Part shown: positions 11,375 through 20,462 of the stretch, piece after piece
Layout: every line of letters starts with the position of its first letter
Position numbering within the stretch: the stretch's first letter is position 1
DNA from: Kiloniella majae
GTDB taxonomy: Bacteria > Pseudomonadota > Alphaproteobacteria > Kiloniellales > Kiloniellaceae
Assembly: GCF_002118315.1 (NCBI RefSeq)
Contig: NZ_MTSZ01000004.1
Span: 290,335 to 354,334, forward strand
Length of the DNA stretch: 64,000 nucleotides
Direction: 5' to 3'
Notes under the pieces: generated by a model
What the model was told of the DNA's origin: nothing
Seen by the model: only the letters and a program-made list of their open reading frames with translations
Databases searched by the model: none
Made by a program: the position numbers and the translations under genes

Positions 11375-11455
11375 CTTCTATCGTGATGTGTCTTTCGCGG
11401 AGATGTTAACTTTTGAAACTAGCCTCGAAAATTACGGGGGACGTTACTGAGGACG

Positions 11456-12157
11456 TTATTGGGGAAGAGCTGCCCGTAGTTTATCAGAATGCGGATTTGA
11501 AAAAGCACGTTCGATGGTAATTTTTCGAGGCGTTGCACCTGCGCCATAATAGCTGCTGTTATAACTTTCCCGGGTGAAAAGTTTTGCACCTTCAAAAGCA
11601 CCCCCGCCAAAAAGACCAACAGAGCTGGAGAAGGCATACACATCAACATCAAGGTTCGCTGTTGTTGACGCTTCAACACCTGCACCAAAGGGGCCAACCG
11701 CGAGTGAAAGATCACCGCCAAATTTGATTTCGCTATCCAGTATGGCATCAACAGCGCCCTGGTTCATAAGTGTAAAGACGACTTCCGAAACTTCACCACC
11801 GATTTGCAAACCAATACTTCCTGCCGCCAGTGTATAGAAGGTTGGATTGCTCCATGTACCATGGGTACCTCTGACAAGAAGGACGCCTGATCCTCCTTCA
11901 CCACCGATGATAAAGCCGCCTTTGACCAGTTGCGGGATGATGATGATCCCTTTGGATTGTTTTGCGAATTCCTGCAATTTGGAATAGTCAGGGTTACTGA
12001 GCATTTTTTCCAGCGTGTAGCGGGATTCTGCGACAAGCTCTTCTGCGTCGCTTGCGGCCTGTACTTGATAAGAAAAAGATACTGCAAAAAGGGTGGTTAG
12101 AAACATCAATTTGGATGAAATGGCAGAAGTGAAAGCCTGTCTGAGGCTTTTGATCAT
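11456..12157 (-). CDS. SYLF (Ysc84/DUF500) domain secreted protein
   Basis: 233 residues with a signal peptide (about 1-34, ending VQAAS) and then a SYLF/Ysc84 lipid-binding domain. Characteristic pieces are SKGIIIIPQLVKGGFIIGGEGGSGVLLVR, split here by family convention into the IIPxxxKGGFxxGG and GVLLVR motifs. Further pieces are VVFTLMNQGAVDAIL, the FGGDLSLAVGPFGAGVEAST segment, and SSVGLFGGGAFEGA. In eukaryotes SYLF binds phosphoinositides; bacterial versions are periplasmic proteins of unclear role. The start is supported by GAGGAGAACGA immediately upstream. It is transcribed alone, convergent with the CobD-like gene. Confidence 0.88.
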   Translation of the reverse strand: MIKSLRQAFTSAISSKLMFLTTLFAVSFSYQVQAASDAEELVAESRYTLEKMLSNPDYSKLQEFAKQSKGIIIIPQLVKGGFIIGGEGGSGVLLVRGTHGTWSNPTFYTLAAGSIGLQIGGEVSEVVFTLMNQGAVDAILDSEIKFGGDLSLAVGPFGAGVEASTTANLDVDVYAFSSSVGLFGGGAFEGAKLFTRESYNSSYYGAGATPRKITIERAFSNPHSDKLRAALPQ

Positions 12158-12415
12158 GTCGTTCTCCTCGCTCGAAAGCGGTTGTTAGGGGCGGATATGG
12201 TTAATTCTGCAAAGCAGTATCGCAGGAAAATACCGGAAAAGGCAGAGACAATTTGTGTCAATTAGCATAATTTATTGTCTTCTACGCAAAGGACTTTACT
12301 TCAATACCAATAAACAGGCTGATTCAATTGGGATCAAGATGCACATCAGTAATTTCCTTTAATCCAAAATAAAAAGCCAAGCCCACGTTAAGCGCTTTGG
12401 TTTGGGAGTCTGACT

Positions 12416-14026
12416 ATGCAGAGTTTAGGAACTTATGATTATGTGATTGTCGGGGCCGGAACAGCCGGCTGTGTTCTGGCAAATCGACTATCCAAAGATC
12501 CGAATAATTCTGTGCTTTTGTTGGAGGCTGGTGGAAAAGATAATTATCATTGGATTCATATTCCTGTTGGCTATCTCTACACGATTAATAATCCCCGAAC
12601 CGACTGGTGTTTTTCAACGGTTAAAGAGCAGGGATTAAATGGTCGATCCTTAAGCTATCCTCGCGGTAAAGTCCTCGGCGGTTGTTCCTCAATTAACGGT
12701 ATGATTTATATGCGAGGGCAGGCGAGAGACTACGATCAATGGCGGCAGATGGGGAATGCCGGTTGGGCGTGGGACGATGTTCTTCCCCTGTTCAAGCGGG
12801 GAGAGAATTACCATAAGGGAGATTCAGAATTCCACAGTGATCAGGGAGAACTCAGGGTTGAAGAGCAACGTCTTTCCTGGCCGATCCTCGATCGTTTTCA
12901 AGAGGCTGCGGCAGAGGCTGGTATTCCCCAAACAACGGATTTCAACAAAGGTAATAACGAAGGGGTTGGGTATTTTGAAGTAACGCAAAAGAAAGGGGTG
13001 CGGTTTAGTGCAGCCCGTGCGTTCCTTTACCCCGTTAAAGAGCGGAAAAATCTGACGGTTCTCACTCAAGCTCAAGCACGAAGAATAGTGTTGGAAAATA
13101 AAGTAACTAAGGGGCTGGAGCTTGATCATAAGGGGATCCGTTCGGAGGTGAAGGCAAGAAAAGAGCTTATTCTATCTGCTGGCGCGGTGGCGTCGCCTGT
13201 GTTGTTGCAAAGCTCTGGTATTGGCGGTGGAGAGCTTTTGACTGGCCACGGCGTTGAGGTGCAGCACGAACTGGCTGGTGTTGGTGAAAATTTGCAGGAC
13301 CATTTGCAAATTCGAACTGTTTTTCAGGTCTCGGGTACAAAGACACTTAATGAAATGTCTCACAGTCTTTTTGCCAAAGCAGGTATGGCGGTGGACTATG
13401 CCCTGTTTCGAAAAGGTCCCTTGTCGATGGCACCAAGTCAATTAGGATGCTTCGCAAAGAGCAACCCGGGATTGGAGACACCTGATCTGGAATATCATGT
13501 CCAGCCGCTTTCAACGGATAAACTGGGTGATCCGCTTCATAAATTTCCCGGCTTTACGGCTTCGGTCTGCAACTTGCGGCCTGAATCCCGTGGTTCTGTG
13601 CATCTGAACGATCCCAAAGGTGAGGAGATGCCAAGGATTGCCCCGAATTATCTCTCGACAGAAGGAGATCGGCAGGTGGCAATTAATGCGATTAAACTGA
13701 CGCGTGAGATCTGCGCAAGTCCGGCATTATCAAAGCATTCTCCGAGGGAGTATCTGCCCGGTTCTGATGTTGTTCGTGATGAAGATATCCTGAAGGCTGT
13801 CGGGGATATTGGCACAACGATTTTTCACCCCGTCGGCACCTGTAAAATGGGATCTGATTCGATGGCTGTGGTGGATGAAGAACTTCGGGTTCATGGCATA
13901 ACGGGATTACGGGTTGCTGATGCTTCAATCATGCCGACCATTACCTCTGGCAATACCAATGCGCCAACAATTATGATCGCTGAAAAGGCGAGTGATTTGA
14001 TTCTTGGGGCAAAGAATTCAAGCTAA
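12416..14026 (+). CDS. GMC family FAD-dependent oxidoreductase (choline/alcohol dehydrogenase-like)
   Basis: 536 residues. The Rossmann FAD motif is at the N-terminus (YDYVIVGAGTAGCVLANRLS), and the first GMC signature follows (RGKVLGGCSSINGMIYMRG, about 82-100). The second signature is about 250-270 (LSAGAVASPVLLQSSGIG). The C-terminal catalytic region has HPVGTCKMG with the active-site His, and NTNAPTIMIAEKASDLI. Such enzymes oxidise choline, alcohols or polyols with FAD. The sequence resembles the BetA/AlkJ branch, but the substrate cannot be assigned: no betaine aldehyde dehydrogenase or BetI is adjacent. Its end overlaps the convergent phosphoesterase by 9 bases. Confidence 0.88.
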   Translation: MQSLGTYDYVIVGAGTAGCVLANRLSKDPNNSVLLLEAGGKDNYHWIHIPVGYLYTINNPRTDWCFSTVKEQGLNGRSLSYPRGKVLGGCSSINGMIYMRGQARDYDQWRQMGNAGWAWDDVLPLFKRGENYHKGDSEFHSDQGELRVEEQRLSWPILDRFQEAAAEAGIPQTTDFNKGNNEGVGYFEVTQKKGVRFSAARAFLYPVKERKNLTVLTQAQARRIVLENKVTKGLELDHKGIRSEVKARKELILSAGAVASPVLLQSSGIGGGELLTGHGVEVQHELAGVGENLQDHLQIRTVFQVSGTKTLNEMSHSLFAKAGMAVDYALFRKGPLSMAPSQLGCFAKSNPGLETPDLEYHVQPLSTDKLGDPLHKFPGFTASVCNLRPESRGSVHLNDPKGEEMPRIAPNYLSTEGDRQVAINAIKLTREICASPALSKHSPREYLPGSDVVRDEDILKAVGDIGTTIFHPVGTCKMGSDSMAVVDEELRVHGITGLRVADASIMPTITSGNTNAPTIMIAEKASDLILGAKNSS

Positions 14027-14908
14027 ATCAATCAGGGTGATTTCCGGTGGCACGCCAAAGCGGACTGGTAATATGGAACAGCCGAGACCCCCTGAAACGA
14101 CAAGGTTTTTGTTGTCTTCGATAATATGCCCATAGGCATAACGATTTCCATAACGGGATGGAACAACCGGTGAGTAATTAAACAGTCGTATTTGGCCGCC
14201 GTGGGTATGTCCACAAAGGGTGACGCCAATTTTAGAACTCACTTGTGGGAAAATATCTGGTTCATGGGCAAGCAGGATACTCGGTGCATCATCTGTGATT
14301 TGTGACATTAATTTTGGAAGGTTATCTCTGCCAATATATCCCTTTTCCCTGTCCAGAAAAGCGTACTGATCTCCAAGTCCTAGAAGCCAGAACGGCTTTC
14401 CCTGATGGAATAGTTTCAAAGCTGAATTCTCTAATACGGGGATACCTTCTGCTTCAAGATCTTTCTGTGCAAGTGGAGGACCCTGTCGGGTTCGCTGGGC
14501 AACGGGATCATCCCACCAATCATGATTACCCAGGATAGCGTAAGTTCCCAAAGGTGACCTCAGTTTTGCAAAAACCCTTGCTGCGGAACGAACAGAAAGA
14601 TGGCGCGATATGAATCTATGCCCGGCGACATAATCCCCAAGCAGCACAACAATATCAGGCTTGGTGTTATTTGTTTGCTCTACAATCTTCTCCAGACGTT
14701 CGATTGACATATAGGGCTCTCCTATATGGGGATCTGCCAACGCTGCTATTCTTAGTGTCATTCCTTTTGGCCAGTTGGTGGGCGAGACGGGATGGCGACA
14801 AATCGACATCCTGAAACCGGGCTCGAGAACAAAGCCATAACTGGCCAGACCTGTTAATAGGCCTGCCCCACCAAGGAGAAAGCGAAAAAATTGTCTGCGT
14901 GAATACAT
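14018..14908 (-). CDS. YkuE/YaeI-type metallophosphoesterase with Tat-like signal
   Basis: 296-residue calcineurin-like phosphoesterase. The N-terminus MYSRRQFFRFLLGGAGLLTG has twin Arg followed by a hydrophobic stretch, so Tat-dependent export is plausible. The metal-site motifs are in order: DPHIG (about 59), GDYVAGH (about 91), GNHDWW (about 126) and GHTHGGQ (about 234). Family members include Bacillus YkuE and E. coli YaeI (UDP-2,3-diacylglucosamine pyrophosphatase-like/phosphodiester). The actual substrate is unknown here. It converges on the GMC gene with overlapping ends. Confidence 0.88.
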   Translation of the reverse strand: MYSRRQFFRFLLGGAGLLTGLASYGFVLEPGFRMSICRHPVSPTNWPKGMTLRIAALADPHIGEPYMSIERLEKIVEQTNNTKPDIVVLLGDYVAGHRFISRHLSVRSAARVFAKLRSPLGTYAILGNHDWWDDPVAQRTRQGPPLAQKDLEAEGIPVLENSALKLFHQGKPFWLLGLGDQYAFLDREKGYIGRDNLPKLMSQITDDAPSILLAHEPDIFPQVSSKIGVTLCGHTHGGQIRLFNYSPVVPSRYGNRYAYGHIIEDNKNLVVSGGLGCSILPVRFGVPPEITLIDLA

Positions 14909-15069
14909 GACAGGTGATTAAATACCGGAATGAAAATTATAGAGTTTACATACGCCAAAGATGCCATGGAACTTTGAGCGAATTATGACTGGAGATATCA
15001 AAACTAAATTCTGTCGTATGACGCTTTTAAATAAAACGCGTGTTTTTCAATAAGCTGTTTATCGTAAGA

Positions 15070-15957
15070 TTATTCTTCTGTTTTGAGAAAAGTAAGGACG
15101 ATGCCACCGATGGCGATCAATGCTGTGCCTAAAATTACACCGAGGGTGGGGATTTCATCAAAGAAGATAAACCCGATAAGGCCTGCAAAACCAAGCCAAG
15201 TGTAATCAATAGGGCCAAGAACTGAAACCTTTGCAATCCGGTACCCTCTGATAATGCAGTATTGTGCCGATATGGCGACAGGGCCTAATAGTAGGAAAGG
15301 CAAGTTGTCGATAATTTCAGTTGATATCCATGTGGATGAGGCGGGCAGGGCAACAAGGCCAATGCCAAAAAAATTCACGTATAACAAAACAGTCATGGGG
15401 CTTTCTGCCTGACTAAGTGTTCTTATCAAAATTGCCTCGGCGGCAATGAGTAAGGCCCCGGCAATGGCAATTGCGGCGGGCCATAGATAGGAAAGATTGA
15501 AATTTTGAAAGGCACCGCGTGATATCATGACCACACCTGCGCCAATGCTGGAAATAATAATCGCACCCCAGTGGAACTTACTGATGCGTTCGCGTAGAAA
15601 AATTATTCCAAGTGCAATGATAAAGATAACGTATAACAAGCTGATTGCTGTCGCATCGAGGATTGGCATATTGGCAGAGGCATAAACAATGGCAACGCCG
15701 CCATAACACCCCAGTATAGCCCTGACAAAGTGGGTTTTGGCCCTTTTGCTTCGATAGGTGGCATGCTTGGCTCTAAAGCGAAAGGCCAGAGCTAAAAGAA
15801 GGGTGAAGCCGCTGATGTAACGGAGAAATATGACTTGTAGGGGAGAGGCAACACCTTCGGCAAATTTTCCAGATGCAAAGACAATTGAAAAGAGAGCAGT
15901 GCCAGCTAGAACCCAAAGTATAGCCTGACTGTTATCTGATTTGGTAATGGCTTGCAT
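15070..15957 (-). CDS. EamA/DMT-family transporter
   Basis: 295 residues with about ten hydrophobic helices arranged as two EamA repeats (about 10-145 and 155-290). The repeat hallmark is present in the first (DATAISLLYVIFIIALGIIFLRERIS) and more weakly in the second (LGPIDYTWLGFAGLIGFIFFDEIPT). Drug/metabolite transporters export or import small organic molecules such as amino acids, S-adenosylmethionine or nucleotides; the substrate is unknown. It is divergent from a LysR regulator with about 90 bases between starts, a common regulator-exporter pairing, so the LysR protein probably controls it. Confidence 0.85.
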   Translation of the reverse strand: MQAITKSDNSQAILWVLAGTALFSIVFASGKFAEGVASPLQVIFLRYISGFTLLLALAFRFRAKHATYRSKRAKTHFVRAILGCYGGVAIVYASANMPILDATAISLLYVIFIIALGIIFLRERISKFHWGAIIISSIGAGVVMISRGAFQNFNLSYLWPAAIAIAGALLIAAEAILIRTLSQAESPMTVLLYVNFFGIGLVALPASSTWISTEIIDNLPFLLLGPVAISAQYCIIRGYRIAKVSVLGPIDYTWLGFAGLIGFIFFDEIPTLGVILGTALIAIGGIVLTFLKTEE

Positions 15958-16048
15958 ATTCTTTCTTGGGTTAATTTTTCTCCTGTAAATAAAAGAGAAA
16001 CTATTGCAAAATCAAATGAGAAGAATTCACTCTGCGTAAGGTTATCTA

Positions 16049-16936
16049 ATGCAAATGCTGAATAAAGTATCTTTCAATGCGATCCGTATTTTTGCTCTGG
16101 TCGCTAAACATGGCAGTATTTCGCTTGCTGCTGATGAGCTTTGTGTAACGGCAAGTGCAGTGAGCCATCAGATCAAGAATCTGGAAACCCACTTGGGGAT
16201 CAGTCTGTTTGCCCGTAAGAACAACTCAATTACCTTAACGGATACCGGGCACAGCTTTCTTAGTGATGTCAGCCCAGGATTGGCAATTTTAGAACAGGCA
16301 ACGGAAAAACTCTTTCGCGATAGCAACGAGGTCGTTGTTCGTGTTTCCGTTACCTTTGCTGTTCGCTGGCTTATTCCTTCCCTTGAAAGGTTTAAACATC
16401 GTTATCCTACTGCCAAGATTAGAATAGAAACCAGTGGGTTTGCGGATGTTTCGTTGGACCCATTTTCTGACATTGCGATTACCTATCGTCGAAAAGGAGA
16501 TTACCGGGGTAAAGAGGATATTTTGTTATCTGATTATTGTTGTCCCGTTCTTTCGCCTGATTTACTGGCAAAATCCGGATATGGGCAACCCAAAGACATT
16601 CATCATGTGCCTGCTTTGAAATGTACCGAGAACAATTGGGACTGGGGATTATGGTGTGCCGAAGTAGGCATCGATCAAGCGACAATAGATTTTGCCGATC
16701 AGTTTGATATTGATGATGCGGCGTTACGGGCTGCCGTCGCTGGATTGGGTATGGTCTTGTCTCCAGACTTTATGATCAAGACAGAAATTGAAAACAAATC
16801 ACTGATCAGATTGCCGGGATTTGAGGCTATTGAACTGGGGCGATATTGTTTGCAACAGGGCGTACATCGAGACGGGATGGTCGAAAAGTTCAGAAACTGG
16901 CTCTTTGAAGAGATGGCGATCGTTAGTAAGATCTGA
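16049..16936 (+). CDS. LysR-family transcriptional regulator (GcvA-like)
   Basis: 295 residues. The winged HTH is at about 8-67 (AVSHQIKNLETHLGISLFAR), followed by the periplasmic-binding-like effector domain. The family-typical motif NAIRIFALVAKHGSISLAADEL opens the protein, resembling GcvA/AmpR-type members. It is divergent from an EamA transporter, its likely target. LysR proteins usually bind T-N11-A sites in such divergent regions; the short region here is AT-rich, but I cannot single out one site. Confidence 0.88.
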   Translation: MQMLNKVSFNAIRIFALVAKHGSISLAADELCVTASAVSHQIKNLETHLGISLFARKNNSITLTDTGHSFLSDVSPGLAILEQATEKLFRDSNEVVVRVSVTFAVRWLIPSLERFKHRYPTAKIRIETSGFADVSLDPFSDIAITYRRKGDYRGKEDILLSDYCCPVLSPDLLAKSGYGQPKDIHHVPALKCTENNWDWGLWCAEVGIDQATIDFADQFDIDDAALRAAVAGLGMVLSPDFMIKTEIENKSLIRLPGFEAIELGRYCLQQGVHRDGMVEKFRNWLFEEMAIVSKI

Positions 16937-17022
16937 GAATTTTCAGCGGAAAGAAAGCTTATATTTAACTGATGACCAGATCATGTGCCTCAGAAAGACA
17001 TGTTTTTATTACCAAATATGAT

Positions 17023-17098
17023 GTGTCATTAAACTGTCACATTAGAGTCACGAAACGATAATTTGTCATTTATCTGCAACGAAACTATCACAAATCTG
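17023..17098 (+). promoter_or_regulatory. Tandem Pho-box array upstream of pit
   Basis: Six to seven units match the PhoB half-site rule (7-base CTGTCAT-like repeat plus 4-base AT-rich spacer). The first cluster is GTGTCATTAAA (17023), CTGTCACATTA (17034) and GAGTCACGAAA (17045). After a 7-base offset the second is TTGTCATTTAT (17063), CTGCAACGAAA (17074), CTATCACAAAT (17085) and the start of another (CTGAAAT, 17096). The 11-base period is exact within each cluster. This places the phosphate transporter, which starts 36 bases later, under likely PhoB control. Confidence 0.75.
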
Positions 17099-17133
17099 AA
17101 ATTACCCAATCTTGGTGTATGAAAGTTTGAAAA

Positions 17134-18675
17134 ATGGCATCTTCTGATCCGTCAGGAAATACGAATTCATCGTCATCAGACGATATGAAGTTAGCAAAAC
17201 CATCTCTGGATAAAGACTTAAGCAAAATTGTTACGATGGAAGAGGCGACGCGCTCTATATCGCAACATCTTTTTGCACCAGGCCTTGCTATTCTATTCCT
17301 GGCGGTTGCTGGTGGCTTTGCCAGTATCCTGATCGGGGCGCAGCCAAACGCGGTTTATATCATTGTTGCGGCAACTCTTGGTGGGTATATGGCGCTGAAC
17401 ATTGGTGCCAATGATGTGGCAAACAATGTTGGTCCTGCTGTTGGGTCACGGGCTTTGACCATGACCGGGGCGCTGATTATTGCGGCTGTCTTTGAAAGTG
17501 CCGGGGCACTGTTGGCGGGCGGTGATGTTGTTTCGACAATCTCCAAGGGGATTATTGACCCGTCACTTGTACCTGATAGCCAGACCTTTATCTGGGCAAT
17601 GATGGCGGCACTGTTGTCATCTGCCCTATGGGTTAATCTTGCAACCTACATCGGGGCACCAGTTTCAACGACACACTCTGTTGTTGGTGGTGTGATGGGC
17701 GCTGGTATCGCTGCCGTGGGTTTTGGTGCCGTAAACTGGTTTACCATGAGTAAGATTGCGGCCAGTTGGGTGATCTCACCTGTCCTGGGTGGTGTTATTG
17801 CAGCTCTTTTCCTTGCCTTTATCAAAAGCAATATCATTTATCGGGATGACAAAATTGCAGCTGCGCGTCGTTGGGTGCCGATGTTGCTCGCGATCATGGC
17901 GACCGCTTTCTCGTGTTATTTGATGATGAAGGGGCTGAAGAAGATCTGGAAACCGGACTATGCAACTGTTGCTATGATTGGTGTTGCTATCTTTGTTGGA
18001 TCGTATGCGTTGTTAAAGCCGGTTATTCGTAAACAGTCCGAAGGTATGGAAAATAGAAACCAGTCTTTGAGAGAGCTGTTTCATTTACCCCTGATTTTCT
18101 CTGCGGCTTTGTTGTCTTTTGCACATGGTGCGAATGATGTGGCGAATGCTGTTGGACCTTTGGCTGCTGTTTTACACGCAGTAGAATCAGGTGATATCGC
18201 CGCGAAGGTTTCTATTCCGATCTGGGTGATGATTATTGGTGCAATTGGTATCAGCCTTGGTCTTTTCCTCTATGGCCCTAAACTCATCCGTATGGTTGGA
18301 GAGCAGATTACCAAGATGAACCCAATGCGGGCTTACTGTGTGGCGCTTTCAGCTGCTATTACTGTGATCATGGCATCGGCTTTGGGATTACCGGTTAGCT
18401 CAACACATATTGCTGTGGGTGCTGTGTTTGGTGTTGGTTTTTTCAGGGAATATTACACCAAGAAAAGCAAGCGTCGTCGTCAATATGTGCGACAACACGA
18501 GCGTCACCCCGAAAGCGAACACGAAGGTGTTGTTTCTGATCGTGAAGAGATTGGGCGCCGTAAACTGGTTCGTCGGTCCCACTTTACGACCATTATTGCA
18601 GCCTGGGTGATCACAGTTCCTGCGGCAGCATTACTGTCTGCCTCAATCTTCTTTGTGATAACGTTTGTGCTATAA
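17134..18675 (+). CDS. pit: Pit-family inorganic phosphate transporter
   Basis: 513-residue integral membrane protein with about ten to eleven helices. Both PiT/PHO4 signatures are intact: GANDVANNVGPAVGSRALT (about 92-110) and HGANDVANAVGPLAAVL (about 330-346). A basic, His/Arg-rich cytoplasmic loop of about 45 residues lies before the final helix. PiT carriers move metal-phosphate by proton or sodium symport. In Sinorhizobium the orfA-pit operon is repressed by PhoB under phosphate starvation. Here no PhoU-like orfA precedes the gene, but a dense Pho-box array does. A bidirectional hairpin terminator follows. Confidence 0.93.
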   Translation: MASSDPSGNTNSSSSDDMKLAKPSLDKDLSKIVTMEEATRSISQHLFAPGLAILFLAVAGGFASILIGAQPNAVYIIVAATLGGYMALNIGANDVANNVGPAVGSRALTMTGALIIAAVFESAGALLAGGDVVSTISKGIIDPSLVPDSQTFIWAMMAALLSSALWVNLATYIGAPVSTTHSVVGGVMGAGIAAVGFGAVNWFTMSKIAASWVISPVLGGVIAALFLAFIKSNIIYRDDKIAAARRWVPMLLAIMATAFSCYLMMKGLKKIWKPDYATVAMIGVAIFVGSYALLKPVIRKQSEGMENRNQSLRELFHLPLIFSAALLSFAHGANDVANAVGPLAAVLHAVESGDIAAKVSIPIWVMIIGAIGISLGLFLYGPKLIRMVGEQITKMNPMRAYCVALSAAITVIMASALGLPVSSTHIAVGAVFGVGFFREYYTKKSKRRRQYVRQHERHPESEHEGVVSDREEIGRRKLVRRSHFTTIIAAWVITVPAAALLSASIFFVITFVL

Positions 18676-18698
18676 AACGTTTTAGATCACTGAATATG

Positions 18699-18724
18699 AA
18701 AAAGCTCCTACACAGGAGCTTTTT
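18699..18724. terminator. Bidirectional terminator of pit and the cobC-like gene
   Basis: AAAAAGCTCCT 18699-18709, loop ACAC, AGGAGCTTTTT 18714-18724 and more T. It is symmetrical, so it works on both strands; the minus-strand stop codon of the cobC-like gene (18708-18710) lies inside the stem. Confidence 0.88.
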
Positions 18725-19370
18725 TTGTTTTGAAAGCACGCGGTTCGACATTAATGCTAACAATTCCCCAAGATGAATGATCCGAAGTATCACCTTCTTT
18801 GGTTAAGTAATAATCCAGTCTTGTCAAAGACAGATTGCCAATGGAAAGGCCAAGCGCTTTTTCGGATTTGAGATCCAGTGCATGGGCAACTGCTGCTCGA
18901 ATTGTGCCGCCATGGGTTACTGCAATAATATCTTTTCCGCTATATTTTTGATTAAGAACATCAATTGATTTTGCCGTTCGGGAAATAAGATCTTCGAAAC
19001 TTTCTCCACCCGGGGGGGCTTCGGATGCAGGCGCATGCCAAAAACGATGCCATGCATCACCCCGAATTTCGCCGAGTTCCTGATGCGTCATACCATGCCA
19101 GTCACCAAATGACTGTTCCTGAAAGTCGTCAATGACATCATAAGCGGGAAAGTCATTAGCCTGGATTTCTGCACGAATAGCATTGGCCGTTTGACGGGTT
19201 CGTTTGAGCGGTGTTGTCACCCAGATGGCATCATCGGGCAGGATCCCAGCGAGAGCTTGAAAACTCTCTTTGTCATGACAGTCACAATTTAGATCCAGAT
19301 TACCATATATCGTGCCGTTGTTTTCGGTGACAGGCGCATGCCTGATCCACCACCATCTGGTTTGTGTCAC
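18708..19370 (-). CDS. cobC: Histidine phosphatase family protein, probable alpha-ribazole phosphatase
   Basis: 220 residues of the phosphoglycerate-mutase-like histidine phosphatase superfamily. The catalytic motif is WWIRHAPV near residue 8 (RHAPV replaces the usual RHGxT). The second catalytic His is in AVTHGGTIRAAVAHAL (about 157), and the acid/base region is EQSFGDWHG (about 72). It starts 9 bases after cobS ends, so the two are probably one operon. The context and the RHAPV variant favour alpha-ribazole-5'-phosphate phosphatase, which acts in the nucleotide-loop step of cobalamin synthesis. A general phosphatase cannot be excluded. Confidence 0.8.
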   Translation of the reverse strand: MTQTRWWWIRHAPVTENNGTIYGNLDLNCDCHDKESFQALAGILPDDAIWVTTPLKRTRQTANAIRAEIQANDFPAYDVIDDFQEQSFGDWHGMTHQELGEIRGDAWHRFWHAPASEAPPGGESFEDLISRTAKSIDVLNQKYSGKDIIAVTHGGTIRAAVAHALDLKSEKALGLSIGNLSLTRLDYYLTKEGDTSDHSSWGIVSINVEPRAFKTKKAPV

Positions 19371-19379
19371 CTGTGCCTC

Positions 19380-20240
19380 CTAGGCGATATAACTTAACAG
19401 GACGAGATAGGTCATGATTTCACACAGTTGAACCGCAGTGCCAAGGACATCACCGGTATACCCGCCAACCTGTCGCATTGTTAGCCATGATAAAAACAGA
19501 ACCATTAGGACATTGGAGACAAGAACAATCAAGACAGATAGAGGAGGCAGAAAAATAAACAGGAAGAGTAAAGTCAGTAGCAGACTTCCATAACTGCTTC
19601 GTAGTTTGGGTTTCGCGGCGGTTGCAGCCATCCCGCTTTTCTTGGCTAGGGGAAGGTGGCTCATCATCAAGGGGGCAAGACCTCTGCCAATTATATGTGC
19701 CGAAATGTAAATGGCGAAAATCTGGGTCAGTATTGCCCATTGATAGTTGTCTGCACCCATCGGGCTTAGCTGTGCCAAAGAGAGCAAACTACCTAATAAC
19801 AGAGTGCGTAGTAGAACTGAGATACCAAGGGCAAGAACACCATAGCTCCCAACGCGACTATCCTTCATAATCTCAAGCTTGCGTTCCGGATCGTGACTGC
19901 CACCAAAGCCATCAGCAACATCAGCAAGACCGTCTTCGTGCAAGGCGCCAGTGATGAGGATGCTGGAAACAATTGCGAGAAGGGCACAAACATAAAGCGG
20001 AAGCGAGAGGTAGAAGCTCAAGACCAGTACCGTGGCGCTGATAAAACCAACCAGAATGCCGATAAGGGGGAAAGACCAGGATGCTTCTGCTAGACTGCGG
20101 TTTGTTGGGTTTCCTTCTTTGTCCATTGGATAAGGCACAGGTATCCGCGTCATAAAAGCAAGGGCGATGCGTATGTCCTGTTCAAACTGCTTTATCATGT
20201 TCAGCCATTGATGTGGTTTATCGTTCTGTTGAGCTGTCAT
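19380..20240 (-). CDS. cobS: Adenosylcobinamide-GDP ribazoletransferase (cobalamin-5'-phosphate synthase)
   Basis: 286-residue polytopic inner membrane enzyme that joins adenosylcobinamide-GDP to alpha-ribazole(-phosphate), the last assembly step of B12. The hallmark is GALHEDGLADVADGFGGSHD (about 97-116), followed by SRVGSYGVLALG. The early motif FMTRIPVPYP is also typical. The chosen ATG has a GGATAAGG-like element just upstream; an internal Met at residue 15 is an alternative. It is divergent from cobT and followed by the cobC-like gene, forming a small cobalamin nucleotide-loop locus. Confidence 0.94.
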   Translation of the reverse strand: MTAQQNDKPHQWLNMIKQFEQDIRIALAFMTRIPVPYPMDKEGNPTNRSLAEASWSFPLIGILVGFISATVLVLSFYLSLPLYVCALLAIVSSILITGALHEDGLADVADGFGGSHDPERKLEIMKDSRVGSYGVLALGISVLLRTLLLGSLLSLAQLSPMGADNYQWAILTQIFAIYISAHIIGRGLAPLMMSHLPLAKKSGMAATAAKPKLRSSYGSLLLTLLFLFIFLPPLSVLIVLVSNVLMVLFLSWLTMRQVGGYTGDVLGTAVQLCEIMTYLVLLSYIA

Positions 20241-20462
20241 GTTGCCTTATCCGGTGTATATGCGACAAAGTGAGTGGTTCTGAGGTAAAGACAATGGCTT
20301 GCTGCTATGTTATGGCTTGGGCCAGAGCTTTAAAACCGATTAAATCGGGTTATCAACGCACAAAGAAACAAATGCCGCCCCAAAGCGGTTCTGTAAAGGT
20401 ATTTGATAGCCAGAAGGCATCGCAATCCTGTGTTAAATCAGGGGCAAGGGAGATAATAAACT

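Noticed and set aside
12416..14026. Calling the GMC enzyme choline dehydrogenase BetA
   Set aside because: The GMC motifs are shared by many alcohol dehydrogenases and no betB, betI or choline transporter is adjacent.
20241..20462. Cobalamin riboswitch in the cobS/cobT divergent region
   Set aside because: I looked on both strands for the B12-box core and conserved junction sequences and found neither; only small unrelated hairpins (e.g. around 20334-20351 and an CCGC/GCGG stem).
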